Source: JBMOPD01 sp049323615
Lineage (GTDB): Bacteria > Bacillota > Desulfotomaculia > Desulfotomaculales > Desulfocucumaceae
Assembly: GCA_049323615.1 (NCBI GenBank)
Contig: JBMOPD010000017.1
Location: forward strand, 1 to 64,000
Direction of reading: 5' to 3'
Length of the DNA stretch: 64,000 nucleotides
The notes under the pieces were generated by a model. It saw only the letters and a program-made list of their open reading frames with translations. It did not search any database and had not been told where the DNA came from. The translations under genes and the position numbers were made by a program. Of the stretch, positions 16,250 through 25,545 are shown piece after piece (position 1 is the stretch's first letter; each line of letters begins with the position of its first letter).

Positions 16250-16651
16250 CTATACTCTGTTAAGGTAGCTTTCAATGGTAACTACTCCATTCTTTATTCT
16301 GGCTATTTCCGGAATATTGCCCTCCAAAACCTCGTCATCGGGCGGGCGGGTAATATGATTCGCTATCCTGAGCTGGGTGGGCAGAAGGCGAAACGCCATT
16401 ACCGTAGCCGACTCATCACCCTCGGCCCCGGCATGCACCAGACCTCTCAACTGACCCATGACTATGACGTTGCCTGTGGCCACCACTTCGGCGCCCGGAT
16501 TTACATCCCCCATGATTACAACATTGCCGTTATAGTAAAATTTCTGCCCCGATCTCAGCGTACGCCTGATCAATATTGTATTTTCATCCCCCTCGACGTC
16601 ATCTAAAGGCTGCCTGCCGGGATTCTTCTTGCGGTTATCCAAAAATCTCAC
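16250..16651 (-). CDS. minC: Short MinC: C-terminal domain only
   Basis: A 133-residue protein that matches only the beta-helix C-terminal domain of MinC (LRSGQKFYYNGNVVIMGDVN, GAEVVATGNVIVMGQLRGLVHAG), the part that dimerises and binds MinD. The N-terminal FtsZ-inhibiting domain (~100 residues) is missing, and the 180 bases upstream to the PBP2 gene hold no frame for it. The frame opens at GTG 16651, but GAGGTG fits TTG at 16642 better. How it acts on FtsZ without the N-domain is open. It sits directly upstream of minD. Confidence 0.87.
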   Translation of the reverse strand: MRFLDNRKKNPGRQPLDDVEGDENTILIRRTLRSGQKFYYNGNVVIMGDVNPGAEVVATGNVIVMGQLRGLVHAGAEGDESATVMAFRLLPTQLRIANHITRPPDDEVLEGNIPEIARIKNGVVTIESYLNRV

Positions 16652-16796
16652 CTCAAAAATTGGCTGGTTTAATGAATTCTACAGGCGGTAACCAATTCCT
16701 GCTAATCAAGAGTCTAAAAAAAATATCTGGTAATAAGTACCAGATGCAAGTTGAAGTAACCACAGCGAACACAAATATCTCAGAGGAATTTTATCA

Positions 16797-16828
16797 TCCC
16801 AATCCCCAACCCCTAATCCCCAATCCCT
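16797..16828. repeat. Intergenic CCAATCCC-type short repeat
   Basis: Four imperfect copies of an (A)ATCCCC(A) unit in the minC-mrdA gap. The same unit appears at 33707-33727 and, inverted, at 12583-12595, each time between genes. Confidence 0.6.
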
Positions 16829-16831
16829 GAC

Positions 16832-18979
16832 CTACTGGTTACTGCGATTATTACCCGTTTGAATTATATCGGTGCGCGTGGTATTACTTCCCGTCGTTGG
16901 TATCTGCCCGGGCTGACTGTTATTTGGCGGCCCGGTCAGATTGCCCGGTACAATTCCTCCGGGGCGGGGGGCGCTATTCCCCGTGGTTTGGCCCTGGCCG
17001 GTATTACCCGGCACACTGTTGCTTTGATTGGTGGCGGAAGGCTCCCGCCTGGGGGTGGGCGTTGCCTGAGTTGCCTGATCGGTTCCCTGCCCGGTGGGAG
17101 GTGTTGCCTGCCCCGCTCCATCCGCCTCAGGCGCAACTCCCTTCTTCAAATCGAAGTAGGTATCCAAAATTTTCCTGGCCACGGGTCCCCCGATGGCGCT
17201 TCCTTTACCGCCGTACTCAATGATAACCGAAACAGCCACTTCCGGTTTTTCATAAGGAGCAAAGGCGGTGAAGAGGGCGTGGGCGTTTTTGGCCGCATCT
17301 CCCAACTCGGCGGTACCCGTCTTGGCGGCGGCGGTGTAAGGCGCCCCCCAGAAGGCGCCGGCGGCGGTGCCTCCGTCTATGGCCACCTCATGCATCCCCT
17401 GCCTTACAATATCAAGGGTTTCCTTGGACACATTGACCTTTTTGATCACTTCGGGCTGGAAAACCTTCAATTCAGTTCCGTCGGGAGCGATCACTTTTTG
17501 GGCCAGGCGGGGGCGGTACATTGTCCCGCCGTTGGCAATGGTGGCGGTATAATTGGCCAACTGGACGGCCGTGACTTTAGTCTCCTGCTGGCCGATGGCC
17601 ATGTCCATGCTGTCGTACTCGTGCCACTGGGACTCCCATTCATTGCCGGCCCATATTTTTTTCTTCAATTCCCTTGAGGCCACCCGGCCCGTTTCCTCTC
17701 CGGGCAGGTCGATGCCGGTAACCTGGCCGAGCCCGTATTCCGCGGCGTATTTACCCATCCGGTCCGGGCCGGCTATAGCCCCGAAGGTGTAGAAAAATGT
17801 ATCGCAGGAATCCTTCAGCGCTTTGACTACATTGACAACCCCGTGCCCGCCGGGCTTCCAGTCCCTCTTATACTTGTAGTAACCCGGGTCAAAGATAGAG
17901 GTGTTAATGTCCACTATCTTATTTTCCAAAAGAGCCGTGGCGGTAGCCATCTTGAAGGTGGAACCCGGTGTATAGGTGCTCTGAATGGCATGGTTGCGCA
18001 GGGCGCCGGTGCTCAGGAGCTCGTTGTATTTCATGGCCGTGAGGGATCCCGAAAAGATATTCAGGTCGTATGAGGGAATCGAGGCCATGGCCAGCACTTC
18101 CCCGGTGTTAACGTCGATAACCACGGCGGCGCCCGATATTGTTTTCCCGGCGGGCACCTTGGCATAACCGTAATGCCTGGCCTGCTGGATGGCCGACGCA
18201 ACCGCGTCCTGGGCGACCCTTTGCAGCCGGTGGTCAACGGAAATAACCAGGTTGTTCCCCGGCACCGGCTGCTTGAACCCCAGATTCCTGACCGGGCGGC
18301 CCTGGGCGTCAACCTCTACCTGCCTGGCGCCGTCTATGCCGCGCAGATAGCTCTCATAGGTATTTTCAAGCCCCACCTGCCCGAAGGAATCCCCCATGTG
18401 ATAGCCCTCGTCTTTATGCGCCTCAAGCTGCTCACCGGTAATTTCACGCACATATCCCAGTACTTCACCCAGCAAATCTCCGTACGGGTAGCTCCTTACC
18501 GGTTCAATGTCGATGTTTACCCCCGGCAGTTCCAGGCGCTGTTCCTCAATCCTGTTTACGGTTTCCTGGGACACGTTTACCGCCACCCGCACCGGCTCGT
18601 ACAGGCGCTGGTGGCCCTTAATCTTTTCCTCAATATCCTTCTCAATCTGTTCGGCGGTCATCCCCTGAAAGCTGTTTTCACCCTCCAGGAGGGCCGCCAG
18701 GTGCTTTATGACCAGCTTTGCATCCTGTTGCCCGAGGTAAATAAGAGATACCGTGTAAACCGGTTTATTGCTGACGATACGCACTCCGTTCCGGTCGACT
18801 ATCTCCCCCCTGGGGGCCTCAACCGTGATTAAACGCTGGTGGTTCTGGGTAGCCAGGGTGCGGTACCGGTTGGCCTCAATAATCTGCATATAAGCCAGCC
18901 TGGCCAACAGCAATAAAAAGAAAACAGCCAGCAGGCAGATCAGTATCTTCATCTTTTTTTCCAGTACTTTTCTTTCCAA
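16832..18979 (-). CDS. mrdA: Penicillin-binding protein 2 (class B transpeptidase, elongation)
   Basis: A 715-residue class B PBP. N-terminal membrane anchor (ICLLAVFFLLLLARLAYMQ), PBP dimer domain with RGEIVDRNGVRIVSNKP, then the transpeptidase domain with the active-site SxxK in TPGSTFKMATA, the SxN motif in KDSCDTFFY and KTGTAELG. It crosslinks lateral-wall peptidoglycan with RodA. The last ~110 residues (from about 605) are a low-complexity extracytoplasmic tail rich in Pro, Thr, Gln, Gly and Asn that other PBP2 proteins lack. It overlaps no gene and lies between mreD and minC. Confidence 0.94.
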   Translation of the reverse strand: MERKVLEKKMKILICLLAVFFLLLLARLAYMQIIEANRYRTLATQNHQRLITVEAPRGEIVDRNGVRIVSNKPVYTVSLIYLGQQDAKLVIKHLAALLEGENSFQGMTAEQIEKDIEEKIKGHQRLYEPVRVAVNVSQETVNRIEEQRLELPGVNIDIEPVRSYPYGDLLGEVLGYVREITGEQLEAHKDEGYHMGDSFGQVGLENTYESYLRGIDGARQVEVDAQGRPVRNLGFKQPVPGNNLVISVDHRLQRVAQDAVASAIQQARHYGYAKVPAGKTISGAAVVIDVNTGEVLAMASIPSYDLNIFSGSLTAMKYNELLSTGALRNHAIQSTYTPGSTFKMATATALLENKIVDINTSIFDPGYYKYKRDWKPGGHGVVNVVKALKDSCDTFFYTFGAIAGPDRMGKYAAEYGLGQVTGIDLPGEETGRVASRELKKKIWAGNEWESQWHEYDSMDMAIGQQETKVTAVQLANYTATIANGGTMYRPRLAQKVIAPDGTELKVFQPEVIKKVNVSKETLDIVRQGMHEVAIDGGTAAGAFWGAPYTAAAKTGTAELGDAAKNAHALFTAFAPYEKPEVAVSVIIEYGGKGSAIGGPVARKILDTYFDLKKGVAPEADGAGQATPPTGQGTDQATQATPTPRREPSATNQSNSVPGNTGQGQTTGNSAPRPGGIVPGNLTGPPNNSQPGQIPTTGSNTTRTDIIQTGNNRSNQ

Positions 18980-19002
18980 AGCTGCACCCTTCCCTAAGAA
19001 AA

Positions 19003-19509
19003 TTAAATCTTGCTGCTGTAAAGCCAGCCCTCCTGGTTTGAGCGGTAAAACCTCCGGTAAAAAAAGGGGACCAGTGCGGCCGTATAGGTGGCGGTGGGTA
19101 TAATTACCTTAAACAGCGCCACGCCGGGAACAATATAAACCTCCATCAGGGATAAAAGGATGTAGTTCAAGACTTGAGCGGTGAAGGACGACATCCACAC
19201 CAAAAAAACAACAATCAGGGAGCCGTCCTTATAAAGCTTCGATTCGGTCATTCCGACCAGATAACCCACAGCCATTGCCGAAAGGGCATTCATTCCTATA
19301 TAACTGCCGGTTGCCAGGTCCACAAAGAAACCTGCTAAAAAGCCTACCAGCGCCCCTTCCCTGGACCCCCTTAAAAAAGCGTTGGACACCACAATAATCA
19401 GCACAAGGTCCGGTTTAACCCCGAATATGGTAAAAAAATTAAGCAGGGTCACCTGGAAGAAAAGGGCCACGGCCAGCATGGCCAGTAAAAAGTAAAGCCT
19501 CACCGACAA
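19003..19509 (-). CDS. mreD: Rod shape-determining membrane protein MreD
   Basis: A 168-residue protein with about five membrane helices and the family's LLNFFTIFGVKPDLVLIIVV opening and GFLAGFFVDLATG segment. It belongs to the elongation complex with MreB/MreC. Nine bases separate it from mreC and 23 from mrdA, so it is in one operon. Confidence 0.92.
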   Translation of the reverse strand: MSVRLYFLLAMLAVALFFQVTLLNFFTIFGVKPDLVLIIVVSNAFLRGSREGALVGFLAGFFVDLATGSYIGMNALSAMAVGYLVGMTESKLYKDGSLIVVFLVWMSSFTAQVLNYILLSLMEVYIVPGVALFKVIIPTATYTAALVPFFYRRFYRSNQEGWLYSSKI

Positions 19510-19518
19510 ACCACCCCG

Positions 19519-20487
19519 CTATCCCTCACCGGCCTTTACGGCTGCAGGTGAACGTCCTCTCAGGTCCGTTTTTCCCTCGCCCCACGGGTAAGGCAGTTCG
19601 GCCACCTTTATCTCTCCCGCAGGAGTACGGGCCCCGGTAATCACCATTACCTCTTCCAGCCGGCTAAAATCAACAAAAGGAACAACCACCGCGCTGCTGA
19701 ACAAGCCTGAGGGCTCCCTGCCGGACTCCAGAATCCAGCCGATGGGAATTCCCTTTGGATAAATACTGCCGGAGCCGGAGGTCACCACCACCTGCCCCCT
19801 GTTGATCTCGGTTCCGATGGGAATGTGAACCATCCTGACCTGGCCGGGAGAACCGGCCAGCCCCTCAACTATTCCCGGAGATCTGCTTTCCTGAACCAGC
19901 GCAGCCACCCCGCTGCGGGGATCGGTGATCAAAAGCACTTCGGCGGTATTGGGGGATACCGTTGTAATCCTGCCAACCAGGCCCTGATCACTTAAAACTG
20001 TCATATTGGGCTTTAATCCCTCCCCGGCTCCTTTATTTATGGTAATTATTCCGAACATATTGCCGGGGTCCCGCCCGATAACAGCCGCTGCGGTAAGGCT
20101 GTAACCCATTGCCGAAGCTACTTCGGATTTAAAATCCAGCATCTTTTTCAACCTGTCATTTTCCAGCTTTAATTCCTCGTACTGCCTTACACGCCCCTCC
20201 AGTTCGGCCAGTTTCTTTTTCATCAACTGATTTTCATCGGCCATGTTTACAAGGTCAAAAGGAAAGGACACCAGCCCTCTCAAGCGGTGTCCCAGATTCA
20301 TGGCCAGCCCCTGTACAGGGGCGAATATGTCTTTCAATGAAGACTCCATGGGGGAAACACCGACCCGGCCGAATCCAGTATAATACATCAGCGTCAGCAT
20401 GGAGATAACCAGCACGCCCAAAAGAATAATCTTTATGGTGTTTCCCTTACGACTCACACCATCACCCCGGAATATGACAGTTTCCAT
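19519..20487 (-). CDS. mreC: Rod shape-determining protein MreC
   Basis: A 322-residue protein: membrane helix (IILLGVLVISMLTLMYYTG), coiled coil (~70-120, NQLMKKKLAELEGRVRQYEE), then the two beta-barrel MreC domain (AAVIGRDPGNMFGIITINKG, DQGLVGRITTVSPNTAEVLL). It links MreB to PBP2 outside the membrane. The ATG at 20487 has no clear binding site; a GTG at 20457 preceded by GGGGTGAT is a plausible true start and would give 312 residues. Confidence 0.92.
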   Translation of the reverse strand: METVIFRGDGVSRKGNTIKIILLGVLVISMLTLMYYTGFGRVGVSPMESSLKDIFAPVQGLAMNLGHRLRGLVSFPFDLVNMADENQLMKKKLAELEGRVRQYEELKLENDRLKKMLDFKSEVASAMGYSLTAAAVIGRDPGNMFGIITINKGAGEGLKPNMTVLSDQGLVGRITTVSPNTAEVLLITDPRSGVAALVQESRSPGIVEGLAGSPGQVRMVHIPIGTEINRGQVVVTSGSGSIYPKGIPIGWILESGREPSGLFSSAVVVPFVDFSRLEEVMVITGARTPAGEIKVAELPYPWGEGKTDLRGRSPAAVKAGEG

Positions 20488-20621
20488 GTTCGTTAGGATG
20501 TGGCCTTTTTCACTCTATTGCGCCCGGTTAAATTACTTCCTGTAATCGTTTGATCACCAAAGATATTGTATATCTTAATAGACGTCAAAGCACCAGGAAA
20601 TTGTTTCAATGTAATCACTTT

Positions 20622-21656
20622 TTACCTGGCCGCTTTACGGGGATTGATCAGGACCCTCTTGAGCATATCGATGTTTTCCAGCACCCTTCCCGTCCCGTAA
20701 GCAACGGCCAACAACGGCTCGTCAGCCAGGTGGACGGGCATGCCGGTGTTCTCGCTCACCAGCCTGTCAAGCCCTCTCAGCAGGGAACCTCCCCCGGCCA
20801 TCACTATTCCCCTGTCCATAATATCGGCCGCCAGTTCCGGCGGCGTTATCTCCAGCGTTGCCCTGATGGCGTCCAGAATGGCCGACACAGGCTCGGAAAG
20901 CGCCTTGAATACCTCCTCGGAAGAAATCTGTACCGTTTTCGGCAGGCCGGTGACCAGGTCCCGGCCGCGAATATCCAATATTTCACTGCGATCGGGAGGA
21001 TACGCCGTCCCTATTTCAATTTTTACCTCTTCTGAAGTCCTCTCGCCGATCATCAGGCTGTAGGCTTTCTTCACGTGCTGGGCAATGGCCTCGTCCATCT
21101 CATCCCCGGCAATGCGTATGGACCGGCTGGTGACTATTCCCCCCAGGGAAATCACCGCCACCTCAGTTGTACCTCCGCCTATGTCCACCACCATATTGCC
21201 GGTGGGCTCATGCACCGGAAGACCTGCCCCAATGGCCGCCGCCATGGGCTCCTCGATCAGGTAAGCCTCCCTGGCCCCGGCCTGGATGGCCGCTTCCTTG
21301 ACCGCCCTTTCCTCCACGGCGGTGACTCCGGAGGGCACCGAGACCACCACCCGGGGGTGAACCATAAAGGTTTTCCCCCGCAGCGCTTTTTTTATAAAGT
21401 ATTTGATCATGCTCTGGGTAACGTCAAAATCCGCGATAACCCCGTCCTTCATCGGCCGGATGGCGATAATGTTGCCGGGTGTGCGGCCGATCATCTGCTT
21501 GGCCTCGTCGCCAACGGCCAGGACCTGGCCGGTATCCTTCTGTATAGCCACAACGGAGGGTTCCCTTAAAACAATTCCCTTTCCTTTAAGGTATACCAGG
21601 GAGTTCGCGGTCCCCAAATCTATGCCCATATCCCTGGAAAAAAGCCCGAATCTCAT
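20622..21656 (-). CDS. mreB: Rod shape-determining actin homologue MreB
   Basis: A 344-residue bacterial actin with phosphate-1 (DMGIDLGTANSLVYLKGKG), phosphate-2 (GNMVVDIGGGTTEVAVISLG) and adenosine (GGGSLLRGLDRLVSENTGMP) motifs. N-terminal RFGLFSRD is the membrane-binding end. It forms filaments that steer lateral wall synthesis. It is separated from mreC by 134 bases without a clear terminator. Confidence 0.95.
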   Translation of the reverse strand: MRFGLFSRDMGIDLGTANSLVYLKGKGIVLREPSVVAIQKDTGQVLAVGDEAKQMIGRTPGNIIAIRPMKDGVIADFDVTQSMIKYFIKKALRGKTFMVHPRVVVSVPSGVTAVEERAVKEAAIQAGAREAYLIEEPMAAAIGAGLPVHEPTGNMVVDIGGGTTEVAVISLGGIVTSRSIRIAGDEMDEAIAQHVKKAYSLMIGERTSEEVKIEIGTAYPPDRSEILDIRGRDLVTGLPKTVQISSEEVFKALSEPVSAILDAIRATLEITPPELAADIMDRGIVMAGGGSLLRGLDRLVSENTGMPVHLADEPLLAVAYGTGRVLENIDMLKRVLINPRKAAR

Positions 21657-21701
21657 TTTTTGGCCCCTTTCTCTAATACATCAAAAATTGTCACCCAAAA
21701 A

Positions 21702-22388
21702 TTATATCATACCCTTGTCCCTGAAACTGATAAATTTATTATCTCCAATGATTATGTGATCTAAGACCTCAATGCCGATTATTGATCCGGCATCCCTCAG
21801 GCGCTGGGTTATCTCCCGGTCCTCCCTGCTGGGAGAAGGGTCGCCGCTTGGGTGGTTATGAACCAGTATTATTGCTGAGGCACTCCTTTTGATAGCCGTC
21901 TTGAACAGCTCCCTGGGATGAACCAGGGAAGAGTTCAGGGTACCGATGGAGATGGTTTCCTTGGCCACCACCTGGTGCTTTGTGTTCAGCAGCAGCGCGC
22001 AAAAGTGTTCCCTGTCCAGGTGCCGCATTTCTTCCATCACCATCAGGGCGGCATCTTCGGGTCCTTTTACGGCCGGCCGGTCGCTTTCCGAAATAGAAGC
22101 CACTCTCCTGCCCATTTCAAAGGCTGCCTTTAGCTGGGCGGCCTTGGCAGGCCCTATGCCCTTTATGGAGCTTAATTCCTCCACGCCTGCCTGGACAAGA
22201 TTCTTCAGGCCGGAAAAACGGATTAAAACCTCTGTGGCCAACTCCACCGCGGTTTTATCGGATGAACCTGTACGCAGCAAAATGGCCATCAGTTCCGGAT
22301 CGCTGAGGGCACGGGATCCCTCCCTGATTAACCTTTCCCGGGGGCGCTGGTCGGCGGGCATGTCCTTCATTTTAGCGTGGTACCGCAT
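21702..22388 (-). CDS. radC: RadC/JAB-domain (DUF2466) protein
   Basis: A 228-residue protein with an N-terminal helix-hairpin-helix region (IKGIGPAKAAQLKAAFEMGRR) and a C-terminal MPN/JAB1 metalloprotease-like fold whose zinc motif is complete (ILVHNHPSGDPSPSREDREI). It was once thought to act in DNA repair; its true role is unclear. ATG at 22388 with GGAAG. Its place between maf and mreB is the classic Bacillus/Clostridia order. Confidence 0.93.
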   Translation of the reverse strand: MRYHAKMKDMPADQRPRERLIREGSRALSDPELMAILLRTGSSDKTAVELATEVLIRFSGLKNLVQAGVEELSSIKGIGPAKAAQLKAAFEMGRRVASISESDRPAVKGPEDAALMVMEEMRHLDREHFCALLLNTKHQVVAKETISIGTLNSSLVHPRELFKTAIKRSASAIILVHNHPSGDPSPSREDREITQRLRDAGSIIGIEVLDHIIIGDNKFISFRDKGMI

Positions 22389-22389
22389 T

Positions 22390-22974
22390 TTAACTTCCTT
22401 TCAGTATATCTATCCCGAAATCCTTTAGAACCCTGGTCAGCCTGTTTAGCGGTAAACCCACCACATTGAAATAACAGCCCTCTATTCCCGTCACAAAAAC
22501 CACCCCGAGGCCCTGGACCGCGTAAGCTCCGGCCTTGTCCACGGGCTCACCGGTATCTACATACATTTCAAGTTCTTCCATTGCGGCGGGCCTGAAAAAA
22601 ACCCGGGTGCGCTCATGGGATACGTGTGCCGCCCCGGTCCCGGCATTGATTACTGCCAGACCGGAATACACACTGTGTTCATCTCCCTGGAGGCAGGACA
22701 GCATTTCCAGCGCTTCCCGCCGGTCCCTGGGCTTGCCGAGTATCCGGTCCCGCCAGACCACCACGGTATCCGAACCGATAACCAGTCCCCGGTCCACTTC
22801 CCCGGCCACCCTCCGGGCCTTTCTCTCCGACAGCACCTCCACCATTTTTCCCGGAGGCAGGCTTTCCGCAATGCTTTCATCCACATCACTGATCACCACG
22901 GTAAAAGGTAAACCCAGCTGTTCCATTAACTCCCTGCGCCTGGGGGATGCGGAAGCCAGGTATATGGGCAGCAA
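22390..22974 (-). CDS. maf: Maf-family nucleoside triphosphate pyrophosphatase
   Basis: A 194-residue Maf/YhdE protein. It begins MLPIYLASASPRRRELMEQL (the P-loop-like SASPRR signature) and has VVISDVDES and GLVIGSDTVVVWRD. It hydrolyses non-canonical or pyrimidine NTPs and has been linked to septum control. TTG at 22974 is chosen: GGGAGG lies nine bases before it and the length then matches the family. The frame is open to 23037 without a site. Its stop abuts the radC start. Confidence 0.92.
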   Translation of the reverse strand: MLPIYLASASPRRRELMEQLGLPFTVVISDVDESIAESLPPGKMVEVLSERKARRVAGEVDRGLVIGSDTVVVWRDRILGKPRDRREALEMLSCLQGDEHSVYSGLAVINAGTGAAHVSHERTRVFFRPAAMEELEMYVDTGEPVDKAGAYAVQGLGVVFVTGIEGCYFNVVGLPLNRLTRVLKDFGIDILKGS

Positions 22975-23008
22975 TGAATCAAACCTCCCATTCAGTTCTG
23001 ATTGCCAT

Positions 23009-23263
23009 TCATATTTTCCTGTACACCCAGTATCCAATTATCAGCCCCAGGGCCGTTAGGGGGCCCAACGCCATTTTAAAGCCCACCGTCAGGGACATGA
23101 AATGAAGGTTCAGGATGAAAGGATCAAAGCCTATTTTGGCAGTTGATTTTACATAGGGAAAGTACGGAGCGATCACATCGGCCGCCGCGCTTCCCGCCAA
23201 TCCTCCGATTAAAACCAACACAATAAGAATCCAAAAATTTCTCTGGCTTTTATAAGAGGTCAT
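23009..23263 (-). CDS. DUF4321 small membrane protein
   Basis: An 84-residue protein with two membrane helices, FWILIVLVLIGGLAGSAAAD and a C-terminal FKMALGPLTALGLIIGYWVYRKI. Proteins of this family sit before maf-radC-mreB in many Clostridia. It begins the long minus-strand shape/division block; its role is unknown. Confidence 0.85.
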   Translation of the reverse strand: MTSYKSQRNFWILIVLVLIGGLAGSAAADVIAPYFPYVKSTAKIGFDPFILNLHFMSLTVGFKMALGPLTALGLIIGYWVYRKI

Positions 23264-23428
23264 CTTATCCCCCGCAAAATAAGTATTTTGAGGTGTTCAG
23301 GCCTTAAACCACCTTATTTAGTTTATCATTTACAGATTCATTATGACAAGATATTCAGCCAAAATTAAATAAACATGTCAACTATTGGCAAAAAGTCTGC
23401 TGATTCTCCGCATTCCCCCCATCTTAAT

Positions 23429-23458
23429 TGGCAAAAAAACTGCTTTGTTTTAATATAA
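23429..23458 (+). promoter_or_regulatory. Probable promoter of the thermonuclease gene
   Basis: TTGGCA followed after 17-20 bases by overlapping TAATAT/TATAAT. It ends about 40 bases before the ATG at 23497. Confidence 0.45.
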
Positions 23459-23496
23459 TATAAGAACCGAACATCACAGGAAAAGGACAACAAACA

Positions 23497-24069
23497 ATGA
23501 AAAAAGCGGCAACCTTACTTGTTATTTTTTTCCTGCTTCTGGCGGGGTGCGGCACAGCCGGACCAGCCCACCGGTCTCCTGTTGAAAAATCCAACCCGGC
23601 GTCTGACACCACCCCGGACAACGCCGGCAAAAAGGGACCCCCTGGCCCGCCCCCCGGTGAAGGCGGAAACTGGGTAAAGGTAATCCGGGTCATAGACGGG
23701 GACACTTTTGAAATTACAAACAGGGGTAGAAAAGAGCGGGTAAGATTAATCGGCGTGGACACCCCCGAGTCGGTCAAACCCGGGGCCGAGGTGGAACCAT
23801 TCGGAATTGAAGCGGGCAATTATACAAAGAAACTGATCGAGGGCAAGCCGGTCCGGCTTGAATTCGACGTGCAGGAAAGGGATAAGTACGGAAGGCTGCT
23901 GGCTTACGTTTACCTGGAAGACGGGACACTCCTGAACGCCAGGCTGTTGGAGGAGGGGCTGGCCACCATTGTCACCATCCCCCCCAACGTGCGCATGGCG
24001 GACACCTTTTTAAAAATCCAGCGGAAGGCCAGGGCGGACAAAAAAGGAATCTGGAAAGAATCAGGCTGA
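23497..24069 (+). CDS. Thermonuclease-family (SNase-like) lipoprotein
   Basis: A 190-residue secreted nuclease. It has a lipoprotein signal (FFLLLAGC, lipidated Cys 18), a Pro/Gly-rich linker to ~58, then the staphylococcal-nuclease OB fold: VIRVIDGDTFEI, RVRLIGVDTPES (catalytic Arg and Asp) and ERDKYGRLLAYVYLEDG (second Asp/Arg region). It is likely anchored outside the cell and degrades nucleic acids with Ca2+. It ends convergently with the permease gene, overlapping by nine bases. Confidence 0.92.
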   Translation: MKKAATLLVIFFLLLAGCGTAGPAHRSPVEKSNPASDTTPDNAGKKGPPGPPPGEGGNWVKVIRVIDGDTFEITNRGRKERVRLIGVDTPESVKPGAEVEPFGIEAGNYTKKLIEGKPVRLEFDVQERDKYGRLLAYVYLEDGTLLNARLLEEGLATIVTIPPNVRMADTFLKIQRKARADKKGIWKESG

Positions 24070-25446
24070 GGCCTGATTTCTTTCCAGTTTTTTATTTACC
24101 GGCATCAGGGCCAGAGACAGCACAAAACCCACCGCCAGAGTGCCGAGGAGGGACACCAGGCCGGGGAAATACAGCCAGAAGAGCAGATACCCCATGGATA
24201 CGACGATTGACATGATCATCAGGGGGAAGGCCACCTTCATGAAACCCAAAAAGCTGATCATAACACCCCTCTTCTCCGCCATGCCAATCACCACCACATT
24301 GGCCGAAGCGCCTATAATGGTGCCGTTGCCCCCCAGGCAGGCGCCAAGGGACAGGGACCACCAGAGGAAGTTGAGATTTTCGATTCCCCCCAGCCTCCCC
24401 ATGTCCTGAATCAGCGGAATCATGGTGGCCACAAAGGGTATATTGTCCACAAAGGCCGAGGCGATGGCGGAAATCCAGAGGATTAAAATCCCGGAAGCAA
24501 CCACCTCGCCCCCGGTAACAGCGAGGGAGACCCTGGCCACGGCCTCAATCACTCCCACATGCTCCAGAGCGCCGACAATAATAAACAGTCCTATGAAAAA
24601 GAATATTACCGGCCACTCCACCGCGTGCAGAGCATGCTCCGGGTCCTCCCTGGTAAGCAGCAGCAGGAGGCTGGCGCCGCTCAGGGCAATGACCGAAGAT
24701 TCAAGGTGCACAAACTGGTGCAGCATAAAACCGGTTATGGTCAGGAAAAGCACGGCCAGGCACTTTTTCAGGAGGGCCGGGTCCCTTAACTCGTCATTTT
24801 CGTTCAAGTCCATTATTTCTTTCTGCCGGTCGGGATCGGTCACCAGCTGTTTTTTATAAATCAACCGGAGCAGAAAAATCGTCAGGACATAAATCACCAC
24901 TATAACAGGGGTGAGGTTGATTACAAAGTCCATAAACCCCAATTTGGTGGCGCTGCCGATCATAATATTGGGCGGGTCACCGATAAGTGTGGCTGTCCCC
25001 CCTACATTTGAAGCCAGAATTTCAACAATCAGGTAAGGCAGGGGGCTGACCTCAAGTTTTTGGGAAATAGCGAAGGTCACCGGCACAATCAGGAGCACCG
25101 TGGTAACGTTATCCAGAAATGCCGAGAGAACAGCCGTTACCAGGGCCAGGGCGGCCATTATTTTCAGGGGGTGGCCTCCGGATTTCTTGGCCGCCTTGAT
25201 GGCCAGGTACTCAAAGACACCGGTCTGCCTTGTCACCCCCACAATGATCATCATCCCCACCAGCAGGCCGATGGTGTTAAAGTCGATGGCTTCTACCGCC
25301 TGTTCCACACTGAGCACCTTGGTCAGTACAATCAGGGACGCTCCCACCAGAGCGGCCACCGCCCGGTGGATTTTTTCGGAGACAATTACCGCGTAAGTAA
25401 TCAGAAATACAGCTGTGGCAAAAATCACCTGGTTGTTTTCAAACAA
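24061..25446 (-). CDS. ArsB/NhaD (SLC13-like) family ion transporter
   Basis: A membrane protein of about 460 residues in two inverted halves. Each half has the family hairpin: AFLDNVTTVLLIVPV with ASNVGGTATLIGDPPN, and AFVDNIPFVATMIPLI with LGGNGTIIGASANVV. These Asn-Asp and GDPPN-type motifs define the ion-transporter superfamily of ArsB, NhaD and the P permease. Arsenite, sodium or organic acid transport are all possible. TTG at 25446 with GGGGGGAGAG upstream is preferred; the open frame reaches 25497. A hairpin-rich leader precedes it. Confidence 0.86.
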   Translation of the reverse strand: MFENNQVIFATAVFLITYAVIVSEKIHRAVAALVGASLIVLTKVLSVEQAVEAIDFNTIGLLVGMMIIVGVTRQTGVFEYLAIKAAKKSGGHPLKIMAALALVTAVLSAFLDNVTTVLLIVPVTFAISQKLEVSPLPYLIVEILASNVGGTATLIGDPPNIMIGSATKLGFMDFVINLTPVIVVIYVLTIFLLRLIYKKQLVTDPDRQKEIMDLNENDELRDPALLKKCLAVLFLTITGFMLHQFVHLESSVIALSGASLLLLLTREDPEHALHAVEWPVIFFFIGLFIIVGALEHVGVIEAVARVSLAVTGGEVVASGILILWISAIASAFVDNIPFVATMIPLIQDMGRLGGIENLNFLWWSLSLGACLGGNGTIIGASANVVVIGMAEKRGVMISFLGFMKVAFPLMIMSIVVSMGYLLFWLYFPGLVSLLGTLAVGFVLSLALMPVNKKLERNQASA

Positions 25447-25512
25447 AAACTCTCCCCCCCAAACCCTGTCCTTAATTTTTTTCCGGTTCCGGCCCACCCT
25501 TTAAGAATGCTT

Positions 25513-25545
25513 AAAAGTTAAAGGGGTAGCCTGTCTGACCACCCC
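25513..25545 (-). terminator. Leader hairpin/terminator before the ion transporter gene
   Basis: Minus-strand GGGGTGG-TCAGACAG-CTACCCC followed by TTTAACTTTT, some 70 bases upstream of the start codon. As a terminator ahead of the gene it suggests attenuation. The GGGGTGGTC piece occurs again at about 25600-25608 next to a GGTCTTCAAGACT hairpin, and a further inverted repeat (CCCTTTTAGA/TCTAAAGGG) lies at 25632-25653. The whole 25500-25660 stretch may be a structured leader; I cannot assign it to a known riboswitch. Confidence 0.45.
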
